Assembly: GCF_001308265.1 (NCBI RefSeq)
Contig: NZ_CP012023.1
Location: 2,556,932 to 2,620,931 of the forward strand
Length of the DNA: 64,000 nucleotides
Reading direction: 5' to 3'
Source: Celeribacter marinus
Lineage (GTDB): Bacteria > Pseudomonadota > Alphaproteobacteria > Rhodobacterales > Rhodobacteraceae
Under the pieces are notes generated by a model. The model made no database searches. It was not told where the DNA came from and worked only from the letters and a program-made list of their open reading frames with translations. Position numbers and translations under genes: made by a program. Positions 8,541-16,341 of this stretch are shown here, one piece after another. Within the stretch, counting starts at the first letter, position 1, and every line of letters starts with the position of its first letter.

Positions 8541-10748
8541 ATGATCCGTGCACTCCATCGCTGGCCGGGTCTGCTGGCCCTCCTGCTCGTCACTATCCTC
8601 AGCTTGAGTGGCGCGGCGCTGTCTGTCTTTCCTGCGGCCGAGCGGCTTGCCGCGCCGCAGGCAGAGACCAAACTGACGGTCGCCACTCTCGCGGACCGTA
8701 TCCAGTTGGTCTATCCGGGTGTCGAGCAGATCCGCAGGTCGCCATCGGGACGGATCACCGCTTACTGGTTCGATCAAGGTAAGCCAGGAGCAGCCGTGAT
8801 CGACCCTGCAACGGGGGAAGGCGTGGCCTCTGCTGATCCCAATCAAGTTGAGCGCTGGCTCACCAACCTGCACCGATCACTGTTCCTTGGTGACGGCGGG
8901 CGCATGGCAATGGCCGCCGGAGCGGCGGCGATGCTGGTCCTCTCGCTTTCAGGTGCGGCGCTGGTCGCCCGGCGTGCGGGGGGCTGGCGGCATTGGTTCG
9001 CGCCTCTGCGCGGCCCGCTCGCTGGACGGCTGCATGTCGAGATCGCTCGGATCGCAGTCGTTGGCCTTCTACTCTCGTCGGCTACGGCTTTGTGGATGAC
9101 GGCGTCTACCTTCGAGCTGCTTCCCGATGGCGGATCGCCGCCGGCCTTTCCGGCCGCTGTGAGCAATGGGACGGGTATTGCACTCGACCGCCTTGCCGGT
9201 CTGAGCGAAACACCAGTCGCAGACCTGCGCGCGCTGAGCTTTCCCTATCCCGAGGACGCCGCGGACGTCTTTACGCTCAAGACCGACCGGGGCACCGGAT
9301 ATCTCGATCAGGGCGACGGAGCCCTCCTGGCCTGGGCCGACCTGACCGTGTGGGAACGTGTTTCGGAAACCGTCTACATGCTCCACACAGGACAGGGCGC
9401 GGCGACACTCGGTCTCGTGCTCGGTCTCATGGCGCTAGGCGTGCCGGCGATGGGTGCAACCGGCGTCCAGATCTGGCTCGCCGGGCGGAGGGGGCGACCG
9501 CGCATCCGGAACAACCAGCCAGCAGCGGGTGCCGAAACGATCCTGCTCGTCGGCAGCGAGGGCGGCAGCACTTGGGGTTTCGCTGCAACGCTTCACGCCG
9601 CGCTGACAAAGGCCGGGCAGAGCGTCCATGTCGGCCCGATGTCGGGGTTCGCGCCCGAGCGCTACAAAAGGGCCGAGCGGATCATCCTGCTTGCCGCGAC
9701 CTACGGCGACGGTACGGCGCCTGCCTCGGCCAAGGGGTTCCTCGACTGGCTGAACGCGTCGGAACGCGCCCCAGAAATACCTCTGGCCGTGCTTGGCTTC
9801 GGCGACCGCAGCTTTCCGAACTATTGCGCCTTCGCCGAGGCCGTCACGTCGGCAGCGAAGGCGAAGGGTTGGCCCGCACTCCTGCCCCTCGACACCATCA
9901 ACCGCCAGTCCCCGCAGGACTTCGCACGCTGGGGCCGTGCACTCGGCGAGGTGCTCGGGATACCACTGGAATTGTCGCACGAGCCCGTGCTACCCACGAC
10001 AAAGACGCTGACACTCGTCTCGCGCCGGGACTACGGCGCTGAGGTACAGGCCCCGACAGCGATCCTCCGCTTCGCCGTGCCGCGCGTCTCGCTCTGGCAG
10101 CGGTTGACAGGCTCTGGGTTCGCCCGATTCACGGCAGGCGACCTTATCGGCATCGTGCCCGAAGGCAGCGCCGTTCCGCGACTCTACTCACTCGCCTCCG
10201 CGCGCCGCCAAGGGTTCATCGAAATCGTCGTGAAAAAGCACGCCGGCGGCCTCTGTTCGGGCCAGCTCATCGCGCTGGAGCCGGGTGAAACGATGACCGC
10301 CTTTCTCCGCCACAACCCCGGTTTCAAGCCGGGCCCGAGCCGCGTGCCTCTGATCCTGATCGGCGCGGGGACCGGCATCGGACCGCTTGCGGGCTTCGTG
10401 CGCAACAACGGACGCGGCAGGCCGATCCACCTGTTCTTCGGCATCCGCCATCCCGACAGCGACTTCTTCTACGTCGAGGACTTTTCGGCCTGGCAGCAGG
10501 ACGGTCGTCTGACCCGCCTGATCACGGCCGTCTCGCGCGGGGCGCGCCCCCACTACGTACAGGATGCGCTGCGGGGCGAGGCCACTCAGGTTGCGGACCT
10601 TGTTTGCAATGGCGCACGCGTGATGGTTTGCGGCGGACGCGACATGGCGGCGGGCGTGGCCGATGCGCTGGGCGAGATTCTGGCACCGACCGGGCTCACG
10701 CCGGCGGTTTTGAAGGCGGAGGGGCGATACATTGAAGATGTCTATTGA
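8541..10748 (+). CDS. Membrane PepSY / flavodoxin / ferredoxin-NADP reductase fusion
   Basis: 735 residues. The N-terminal part is PepSY-TM with about four helices (RALHRWPGLLALLLVTILSL; AMAAGAAAMLVLSLSGAAL; IAVVGLLLSSATALW; TLGLVLGLMALGVPAMG). Histidines in ALHRWPG, RLHVEI and YMLHTGQG may hold haem. From about 325 a flavodoxin domain (ILLVGSEGGSTWGFAATLH, AATYGDGTAPASAKGF) would bind FMN. The last 260 residues are FNR-like: RLYSLASA for FAD, GAGTGIGPLAGF for NAD(P), and the sulfite-reductase-type end EGRYIEDVY. It should take electrons from cytosolic NAD(P)H and send them across the membrane. ATG 8541 with GAGGAG is preferred over GTG 8526. Confidence 0.92.
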   Translation: MIRALHRWPGLLALLLVTILSLSGAALSVFPAAERLAAPQAETKLTVATLADRIQLVYPGVEQIRRSPSGRITAYWFDQGKPGAAVIDPATGEGVASADPNQVERWLTNLHRSLFLGDGGRMAMAAGAAAMLVLSLSGAALVARRAGGWRHWFAPLRGPLAGRLHVEIARIAVVGLLLSSATALWMTASTFELLPDGGSPPAFPAAVSNGTGIALDRLAGLSETPVADLRALSFPYPEDAADVFTLKTDRGTGYLDQGDGALLAWADLTVWERVSETVYMLHTGQGAATLGLVLGLMALGVPAMGATGVQIWLAGRRGRPRIRNNQPAAGAETILLVGSEGGSTWGFAATLHAALTKAGQSVHVGPMSGFAPERYKRAERIILLAATYGDGTAPASAKGFLDWLNASERAPEIPLAVLGFGDRSFPNYCAFAEAVTSAAKAKGWPALLPLDTINRQSPQDFARWGRALGEVLGIPLELSHEPVLPTTKTLTLVSRRDYGAEVQAPTAILRFAVPRVSLWQRLTGSGFARFTAGDLIGIVPEGSAVPRLYSLASARRQGFIEIVVKKHAGGLCSGQLIALEPGETMTAFLRHNPGFKPGPSRVPLILIGAGTGIGPLAGFVRNNGRGRPIHLFFGIRHPDSDFFYVEDFSAWQQDGRLTRLITAVSRGARPHYVQDALRGEATQVADLVCNGARVMVCGGRDMAAGVADALGEILAPTGLTPAVLKAEGRYIEDVY

Positions 10749-11709
10749 GCGCGCGCGCATCGCCCTTAACGGCCCCACGATGGGCACCCGTTGGTCGGCT
10801 CTATTCTACGCCGAACCGAGCGTCGACCCCGACCCGATCCGCGTGGCACTGCAAGCGGCTGTGGAAGAAGTGGATGGACAGATGTCGACCTGGAAGCCCG
10901 ATAGCGATCTGATGCGGCTCAACGCAGCACCGGTGGGCGATTGGGTGGCTTTCCCCTCGCGCCTTGGGCACGTCCTCCGCCTTGGCCTCGAGATAGGCCG
11001 CGCCTCGGACGGGGCCTTCGACATCGGCATGGGCGACGCTGTCGCTGCTTGGGGCTTCGGGCCGGAGGCCGCCGCACCCGATGGGATACGAGCGGCAATG
11101 AAAGCCCCGCGCCGCGCGGCGCATGAGGTTCTAGAGTTTGACGACGACCATGTCCGTAAATCCGCGCCCACCGCGCTTGACCTGAACGGCATCGCGAAGG
11201 GCTATGGCGTGGACCGGTTGGCCGAGACGCTACGCGACCACGGAATCGACCACGCCCTGGTCGGGATAGATGGGGAGATGCGCGCGACAGGCCTTCGGCC
11301 GGACTTCGAGCCGTGGACGATCGCCGTGGAAGCGCCAGACACCGAACGCAGGACGCCGCATTCGATCCTCGCGTTGCAAGACGCCGCTGTCGCTACCTCC
11401 GGCGATTACCGACACTGGGTCGAGGTTCAGGGACGACGCCTATCGCACACCATGGATCCGAGGCGCGGCGCACCGCTGATCGTGCCGCCTGCTTCCGTCA
11501 CCGTTGTTGCCAGCAGCTGTGCCGAAGCCGATGCCTGGGCAACGGCGTTCATGGTGCTTGGCCCAGAGAGGGGCGCGGCACTCGCAAGAAAACACGGGCT
11601 CGACGCGCTGTTCCTCCTGCGTGACGATAACGACAACGCAAGGGGCGTCGGAGTCGGCCGACTTTTTTCCGAAGAGCCCGCGGCGATGACTCCATCAGAG
11701 GGGAGATAA
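10738..11709 (+). CDS. apbE: FAD:protein FMN transferase (ApbE)
   Basis: 323 residues. Family features are GPTMGTRWSA at the N-terminus, MSTWKPDSDLMRLN, the DLNGIAKGYGVDRLAE segment, the VGIDGEMRATG strand and SGDYRHW, then LSHTMDPRRGAPL and an Ala/Asp-containing metal site SSCAEADAWATAFMVLG. ApbE uses FAD and Mg to attach FMN by a phosphoester bond to Ser/Thr of exported proteins. No obvious signal peptide or lipobox is present before the catalytic domain, which is unusual because many ApbE proteins are periplasmic. The ATG overlaps the end of the reductase gene by 11 bases. Acceptor candidates are the DUF2271 protein and less likely the PepSY proteins. Confidence 0.93.
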   Translation: MSIERARIALNGPTMGTRWSALFYAEPSVDPDPIRVALQAAVEEVDGQMSTWKPDSDLMRLNAAPVGDWVAFPSRLGHVLRLGLEIGRASDGAFDIGMGDAVAAWGFGPEAAAPDGIRAAMKAPRRAAHEVLEFDDDHVRKSAPTALDLNGIAKGYGVDRLAETLRDHGIDHALVGIDGEMRATGLRPDFEPWTIAVEAPDTERRTPHSILALQDAAVATSGDYRHWVEVQGRRLSHTMDPRRGAPLIVPPASVTVVASSCAEADAWATAFMVLGPERGAALARKHGLDALFLLRDDNDNARGVGVGRLFSEEPAAMTPSEGR

Positions 11710-11714
11710 GCCGC

Positions 11715-11798
11715 ATGGACCAGACCCGTACCGATCGCTTCAAGACCGCATTTCTGCTTCTGGCCGTGATTGGCCTAATCGCGGGTCTTGCATTCTAA
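11715..11798 (+). CDS. 27-residue single-TM peptide at the end of the apbE operon
   Basis: A 27-codon frame starts 5 bases after the apbE stop, with a good ribosome site (GGGGAG, 9 bases upstream). The peptide has a short charged N-terminus (MDQTRTDRFKTA) followed by a hydrophobic helix FLLLAVIGLIAGLAF ending at the stop. It looks like a small membrane subunit or stabiliser for the upstream reductase. No family is recognised. The spacing, ribosome site and all-hydrophobic helix argue that it is real. Confidence 0.6.
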   Translation: MDQTRTDRFKTAFLLLAVIGLIAGLAF

Positions 11799-11812
11799 TT
11801 CACTGGCAGAGC

Positions 11813-11829
11813 CGATATTGCGAATATCG
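11813..11829 (+). terminator. Weak hairpin after the apbE operon
   Basis: A perfect 7-bp inverted repeat CGATATT-GCG-AATATCG followed by TTTGG. It is AT-rich and has only a short T run, so it is a weak terminator candidate. It also marks where the intact redox cluster gives way to decayed virB4 sequence. Confidence 0.4.
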
Positions 11830-11844
11830 TTTGGTTAGCTGGGG

Positions 11845-12378
11845 CTGGCCGAGCGGGTGACCGAAGGGCTCAGTCTGGATGGGCTTTGCGCCGACCTGCC
11901 CCCGGACCAGAAAGTCCTGCGCCTTCTTTCTGATCTCGTTGAGTGGATACAGGAATGGACCGCAGCTGGTCGCTATGGCTGGATTTTCGGTCCAAGCCCC
12001 GAGAATACTTTCTCGCTCGATGGTGATGTCGTCGGGTTCGACCTGACCGGCATTCTCGACAGTGAAAGCGAGAAAGAGCGCATTGCGGTCCTGTCATACC
12101 TATGTCGGCGGATGGAACGCGTGATTGAAGAACTTATACCTACGCTGATCATCATCTATGAGGCCTGCAAAGAACTTGACAATCCGGACTTCTCAAACCG
12201 GCTCAGCAACTGGCTTGCGACCGCGCACAAACAGAACGCGATCATCGTGACGATGCCCCAATACGCCAGCCAGCTCGAGAGACCCCGAACTGGCAAGGCG
12301 ATGCTGGAGGCCCTGCCAACGCAGCTTTTGCCTCCCAACTTGAACATGACGCAAATTTTGCATGATGGGACATTTTAA
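11845..12378 (+). pseudogene. Decayed C-terminal fragment of a VirB4-family conjugation ATPase
   Basis: The frame contains RYGWIFGPSPENTFSLDG, VVGFDLTGILDSE, VLSYLCRRMERVIEELIPT, IIIYEACKELDNPDFSNR and LSNWLATAHKQNAIIV, followed by QYASQLERPRTGKAMLEA and PTQLLPPN. These align in order with the C-terminal ATPase half of VirB4/TrbE (GFDLT, Walker B DEAWK, WLKTLRKLNA, TQ). The Walker B Asp is Tyr here and several invariant residues have changed. No N-terminal 500 residues, Walker A or other type IV secretion genes are nearby. It is a relic of a conjugative element. Confidence 0.75.
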
Positions 12379-12424
12379 ATGCACAGCAGATGTACCGCCC
12401 TGCAGCGATGGTCTCAAGCGACGA

Positions 12425-13090
12425 TTAGTCGTCGTGATCAGAGCCATGATCGTCATCACCGTCGTCGTTGTCATCACGGTCGTCATGGTCATTACCGTCG
12501 TCGTTGTCATCACGGCCATCATGGTCATTACCGTCGTCGTTGTCATGACTGCGATCTTCGTAACCATTGTTGTCAGACCCGTAGCGATCATCAGAACCAC
12601 CAACATGATCGGTGTCGTCCTTGTAATTGTGATCATCCACTTCGACGTAAGCCGTCTCGCCAGTCGATGTCGTTACGGTCGTGTATACATCATCGCTACC
12701 CGTTCGTGGTGCGCGGCGCATCTCATTTGCTTCGACCAAAATCGTGTCGCCTGTTGCGGTCGTAACTTCGACCAGAACGTCGTCCGATCCATCTACATCG
12801 TCAACGTGCTTCTGTTCGATCTTTTGTATCGTGCCGGCAACCGTAGTTGCGTCATTCGTCTCAACACGCTGGCGCACAACTGCGCCGGTCGAATTGTTGA
12901 GCACGACAGTGGTTTCCAGACCAGTCGACGAATAGGCCTCAACCGAAGAATTCAGAACCCCGCGGCGAACGGAAAAGTGTGTGTAGCCCTGCGCGAACAG
13001 GCTATCGATCTGAGCTTGTACATAGTCCTGAGCAGACGCTGCGGTGACCGAAAGAGCGAGCGCGATGCTCGTAAGCGATAGTGTTTTCAT
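12425..13090 (-). CDS. Secreted protein with PepSY-like N-terminus and Asp/Asn/His-rich repeat tail
   Basis: 221 residues. A signal peptide (MKTLSLTSIALALSVTAASA) is followed by IDSLFAQGYTHFSVRRGVLNSSVEAY and a second strand set with NNSTGAVVRQ, which resembles PepSY-type domains common in Rhodobacterales. A middle beta-rich part (VLVEVTTATGDTILVEAN, VYTTVTTSTGETAYVEV) contains two similar strands. The last 60 residues consist almost only of D, N, H, G and R, with the decapeptide-like unit DDNDDGNDHD repeated. The tail suggests metal binding, which is inference. It is divergent from the LuxR-type gene at 13279. Confidence 0.75.
   Translation of the reverse strand: MKTLSLTSIALALSVTAASAQDYVQAQIDSLFAQGYTHFSVRRGVLNSSVEAYSSTGLETTVVLNNSTGAVVRQRVETNDATTVAGTIQKIEQKHVDDVDGSDDVLVEVTTATGDTILVEANEMRRAPRTGSDDVYTTVTTSTGETAYVEVDDHNYKDDTDHVGGSDDRYGSDNNGYEDRSHDNDDGNDHDGRDDNDDGNDHDDRDDNDDGDDDHGSDHDD
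12440..12546 (-). repeat. 36-bp tandem repeat inside the D/N/H-rich tail
   Basis: The 17-base core ACCGTCGTCGTTGTCAT (plus strand) occurs at 12458, 12494 and 12530, an exact period of 36 bases, giving three copies that encode 12-residue Asp/Asn/His units. The period is a multiple of three, so copy number can change without breaking the frame. Confidence 0.85.
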
Positions 13091-13278
13091 AGCTAGTCTC
13101 CAAATTTTCGACGCACCGTAGGCGATGTGCCGCTGATGAGATCAACATAACCACCGCATCCCACACCCCAAATATGCTAATGGTGTATTTGAGGCCGCTT
13201 TTGCCTCTATACCGATGGTTTATGGTGTTTTGGGCAGGTTTAACCCTAAGCTTTATACGTATGAAAAAGGGCACTCCG

Positions 13279-13818
13279 ATGCATTCAACAAACAAACTCG
13301 AAAATGCGACCTTTGCGACAATCATTTTCTGGGGCATGGGGGTATCAGGACTTTTCTTCACTCAGGATGTGATTGCCGATCTACGGGAACACATCAACGA
13401 CGGGCGCGGCTACCAATTGGGTGACCTCTCCCACCTTGTTTTCGAAATCATCGCCGTCACCGCTCTCGGATTCGGTATGCTTCTTTTGTCCATCTACATA
13501 ACCGATCTAAAGACAAAGAACGCTCGCCAACGCGAAACGCTCCATTCCCTACGCAACGATTTCGACAGTCACGTTCACGCTCAGTTCGACGATTGGTCCC
13601 TCACCCCGTCAGAATCCGACATCGCGCTTTTGCTCATGCGCGGACTTGCATCAAAAGACATCGCTGAATTGCGCAATTGCACCGTTGGCACGATCAAGGT
13701 TCATTCCCATAACATCTTTCGCAAGGCAAACGTCTCCTCGCGCGTGGAACTCATGTCTCTGTTTTTGGATGAATTTATGGATGTAGGGATGCAATCCGCA
13801 CCGCCGAGAGCCACCTAA
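13279..13818 (+). CDS. Membrane-anchored LuxR-type transcriptional regulator
   Basis: 179 residues. Two hydrophobic helices (FATIIFWGMGVSGLFFTQDVIA and LVFEIIAVTALGFGMLLLSIYI) are followed by a short coiled segment and a C-terminal GerE/LuxR HTH: LTPSESDIALLLMRGLASKDIAELRNCTVGTIKVH, then NIFRKANVSSRVELMSLF. There is no receiver or autoinducer domain. The start ATG 13279 follows AAAAAGGG; an alternative is ATG 13261. It is divergent from the exported PepSY-like/D-rich gene, suggesting that it senses envelope state and controls that gene from the membrane. Confidence 0.82.
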   Translation: MHSTNKLENATFATIIFWGMGVSGLFFTQDVIADLREHINDGRGYQLGDLSHLVFEIIAVTALGFGMLLLSIYITDLKTKNARQRETLHSLRNDFDSHVHAQFDDWSLTPSESDIALLLMRGLASKDIAELRNCTVGTIKVHSHNIFRKANVSSRVELMSLFLDEFMDVGMQSAPPRAT

Positions 13819-13867
13819 TCAGACCGACTGCAACGCCCCAGTTTCACCGCAGACCTGTAGCTTCATT

Positions 13868-14455
13868 TCAAGCGAGCATATCGAGCACGTCACGCTGTGC
13901 ATGATAATTCTCTTCGGCCTCGACAGGCGGGATGCTCCCAATGTGTCCACGCAGCCGCCTGTCGTTACACCAGCCGACCCAGCCGAGCGTGGCCATTTCC
14001 AGATCCTGCATGTTGCGCCGGAGCCCTTGACGACAGACCAGTTTGGTTTTGTACAGGCCGTTAATCGGCTCTGGGACGGCATTGCCATACGATTCCCCGA
14101 CGCTACCAACTGATCGCTCAATGCCAACTTTAGCCAAACGTGCGGTATACCGAATGGACAAATATTGCCCGCCGCGGTCCGAATGGTGGATCAAGCCGCC
14201 TTTTTGAATAAACCGTCGATCGTGAGGTGCCTGCTCCACAGTATCTATTGCCCAGCAGGCGATTTGTGAAACAAATCTGCCGAGATGGAAGAACAAAGTC
14301 GGCTTTGGCAGACCGTGAGACTCGCCAGCCGACAATGCGATCTGCGGATGCGTCTATGAGCGAGACCTCGTTCGCAATTGGTTCGAAAACAATGGTTGAG
14401 CGGCCACATATACAAATCCCAGCCAAATGGACACATAGCCATTTTTTACCCTCAC
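13868..14455 (-). pseudogene. Remnant of an IS3-family transposase (OrfB)
   Basis: Read on the minus strand, the IS3 rve integrase core is spread over three frames: YVSIWLGFVYVA, then LIDASADRIVGWRVSRSAKA, then HHSDRGGQYLSIRYTARLAK, GIERSVGSVGESYGNA, INGLYKTKL, and the usual end GHIGSIPPVEAEENY. At least two frameshifts and missing spacing between frames rule out a functional enzyme. The upstream OrfA is not visible. Confidence 0.8.
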
Positions 14456-14647
14456 TTTGAGTGTTTCGAAGAACATGGCCAAAGCGGTCAGCAAGGGGGC
14501 GTCAGCGCGAAAATTGCCGCGCGAGGGATGCGTTGGCGGGGAGCTTGTTGAAACGGTGCTCATACCGCGTCTTGCGTGCCTGCCCGCTCATGTTCGGCAA
14601 TCACAAAACACGGCATTGAGGATCGCACCAGGCAAGCGCGACCGACT

Positions 14648-15949
14648 TTAATTCAACAAGCGCAACCTGGCCTTCAGCGCGCAGTCGATCGAAGCAAGCA
14701 ACACCTCTGGGAAACCCGCAGGAAGCTGGTTGAACGTGACCTCACAGATCCCGCGTGAGGTCTCCTGTAGTTCTTCGAACAGGCCCTGCACGACTGCGCG
14801 GGATAAGCCCGATCGAACGCCGGTCTCCACGATGTGGCGTCCTACAATATCCGCGACCTTGTAGTGGTTCGAGTTGCCGAAATTCATAGCGAGCTTGAAA
14901 TACTTTCGCTCGATCTGCCGCGCGTCGACGGTCGGCTGCACCGTTAGAACGTCGTAGAGCGGCGTCATGCGGAAGCGCCCACCGGGCAAAAGGCTAACGC
15001 TGAAGTTCTTTCCATGTCCGTCCGTCGCGCCAAGCAGCCAGAACAGAACGTTGGCTTTGAAAAAGTCGTATCGGTCTTGGTTGGGGGCATCGCTCCCCAA
15101 CAAAAGGTCCATGATGTCCGAGATCCCGGGGCCACCTTCGTTCTGGTACTTTTGCGTGGGCACAACAGATAGCGCTTGGCAACAATCTTCCTGCGGCAGA
15201 CGGATCAAACGGCCGTCAGACGTCCAGCGCCGATCAAAACGCTCGACAACCAAGGCCTTCTTGTCGCCGAATTGAGCCATCTCGACACTTGCTGCCCGAA
15301 GCCCAAACGCCCCCATAAGCTTGAGACAAAGGTATTCATTTTCAACACTGTCGGACAGGTCCATGCCGTTGGGTAGCCTGCCTATTTGCGGCTTGATGAT
15401 GTGCGTGGTTGGCGTCGTGCCCGTTGGCTCAATCCACTGACCATCTTTACGAAGCAGCGCCGTTTTCTCCTGTGCACCCGCTACTGAAATGCGGAAGTCA
15501 TTCTCTCGGCGAATACCAAGAGGCGCGAGATCAAGGTCGCTCAGGATTGCCTCAATCTGCGCCTCGTCAACAGGTTCCCCAGTTAACTCAGACATCGGTT
15601 GTGGCTCTTGCGCATCGGGTAGAAACTGAAGCGCTCCAACACAGTCGCGTCCAATTTGTGAAAGCAAACTGAAGGCATCCACGCCCTCGGCCCCAACACG
15701 TTCCGCGACCCTTCGGCGGATGAGATCGCTGTCGGGCAATAGGTTGTCAAAAACGGCCATCACAGGTGCGCCACTGTAGCGGTTTTCCTGCAACGGCAAC
15801 GACAACGAAACCGGCATCCGGTGCTCCCAGCTGAGCCAATCACGTGCATAGGCGAAACTGACGCCGCCTGAGGACTCGCGCACCAATTGACCCACGAGCC
15901 GCGAGTTCAGGAAAACGTTCAGCGGTATGTAGCTGCGCTTGCGACCCAT
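14648..15949 (-). CDS. hipA: HipA-type serine/threonine kinase toxin
   Basis: 433 residues, close to the 440 of E. coli HipA. The N-terminal subdomain has VFLNSRLVGQLVRE. The conserved ATP/autophosphorylation loop RISVAGAQEKTALL carries Ser155, and THIIKP follows. The catalytic segment is LLGATDGHGKNFSV (Asp310) and the Mg-binding LYD has Asp333. In E. coli this kinase phosphorylates glutamyl-tRNA synthetase and induces persistence. It starts one base after the hipB stop, so toxin translation should depend on antitoxin translation. All catalytic residues are present, so it is probably active. Confidence 0.94.
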   Translation of the reverse strand: MGRKRSYIPLNVFLNSRLVGQLVRESSGGVSFAYARDWLSWEHRMPVSLSLPLQENRYSGAPVMAVFDNLLPDSDLIRRRVAERVGAEGVDAFSLLSQIGRDCVGALQFLPDAQEPQPMSELTGEPVDEAQIEAILSDLDLAPLGIRRENDFRISVAGAQEKTALLRKDGQWIEPTGTTPTTHIIKPQIGRLPNGMDLSDSVENEYLCLKLMGAFGLRAASVEMAQFGDKKALVVERFDRRWTSDGRLIRLPQEDCCQALSVVPTQKYQNEGGPGISDIMDLLLGSDAPNQDRYDFFKANVLFWLLGATDGHGKNFSVSLLPGGRFRMTPLYDVLTVQPTVDARQIERKYFKLAMNFGNSNHYKVADIVGRHIVETGVRSGLSRAVVQGLFEELQETSRGICEVTFNQLPAGFPEVLLASIDCALKARLRLLN

Positions 15950-15950
15950 A

Positions 15951-16202
15951 TCAGAAAATGTCCTCTAGCCCGTCTGATATGCCTTTGCTGCGCTCGGTCA
16001 CCGTGATCTCTAGATCCAGGGCCGCGATCAAATCGAATAGCGTTTCCAACTTGGTTCCGCCGCTGCCGTTCTCGATCTTGGAGATCGTCTCCTGCCAGAC
16101 ACCGCTCATCGAGGCGAGTTCCTTCTGGGTCAGGTTCTTGGTCTTCCGAGCCTCACGAATTGCGTGGCCCAAGTTTTTTGATGTACGAACGAGGTGATTC
16201 AT
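15951..16202 (-). CDS. hipB: HipB-type antitoxin, Xre-family repressor
   Basis: 83 residues. A single helix-turn-helix domain contains LGHAIREARKTKNLTQKELA and VWQETISKIENGSGGTKLET, then FDLIAALDLEI. The C-terminal tail is short and acidic (GISDGLEDIF), as needed to dock on HipA. First gene of a two-gene operon. Two identical-architecture palindromes lie 22-66 bases upstream of the ATG and are likely its operators. Confidence 0.92.
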   Translation of the reverse strand: MNHLVRTSKNLGHAIREARKTKNLTQKELASMSGVWQETISKIENGSGGTKLETLFDLIAALDLEITVTERSKGISDGLEDIF

Positions 16203-16223
16203 GGTGGTTCTCCTGCGATCTCA

Positions 16224-16268
16224 TATGATCCATAAGTCATATATTGTCAATATGATCCACAAGTCATA
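16224..16268 (-). promoter_or_regulatory. Tandem HipB operators TATGA-N8-TCATA
   Basis: Two copies of TATGA-N8-TCATA lie at 16224-16241 and 16251-16268, 27 bases apart, with nearly identical spacers (TCCATAAG and TCCACAAG). E. coli HipB binds TATCC-N8-GGATA, so the architecture (5-bp arms, 8-bp spacer, repeated upstream of hipB) is the same with changed arm bases. They overlap the likely promoter and imply autorepression. Confidence 0.8.
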
Positions 16269-16341
16269 AGGTCGAATTATGATCTGAACACCATAGAAAT
16301 AGAGAGCATTGCGGTCTGCATTACAGACTTCGCCAATGCTC

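Noticed and set aside
12430..12550. Possible CRISPR array
   Set aside because: Repeat period is 36 with no unique spacers and lies inside a coding tail; it is a protein repeat.
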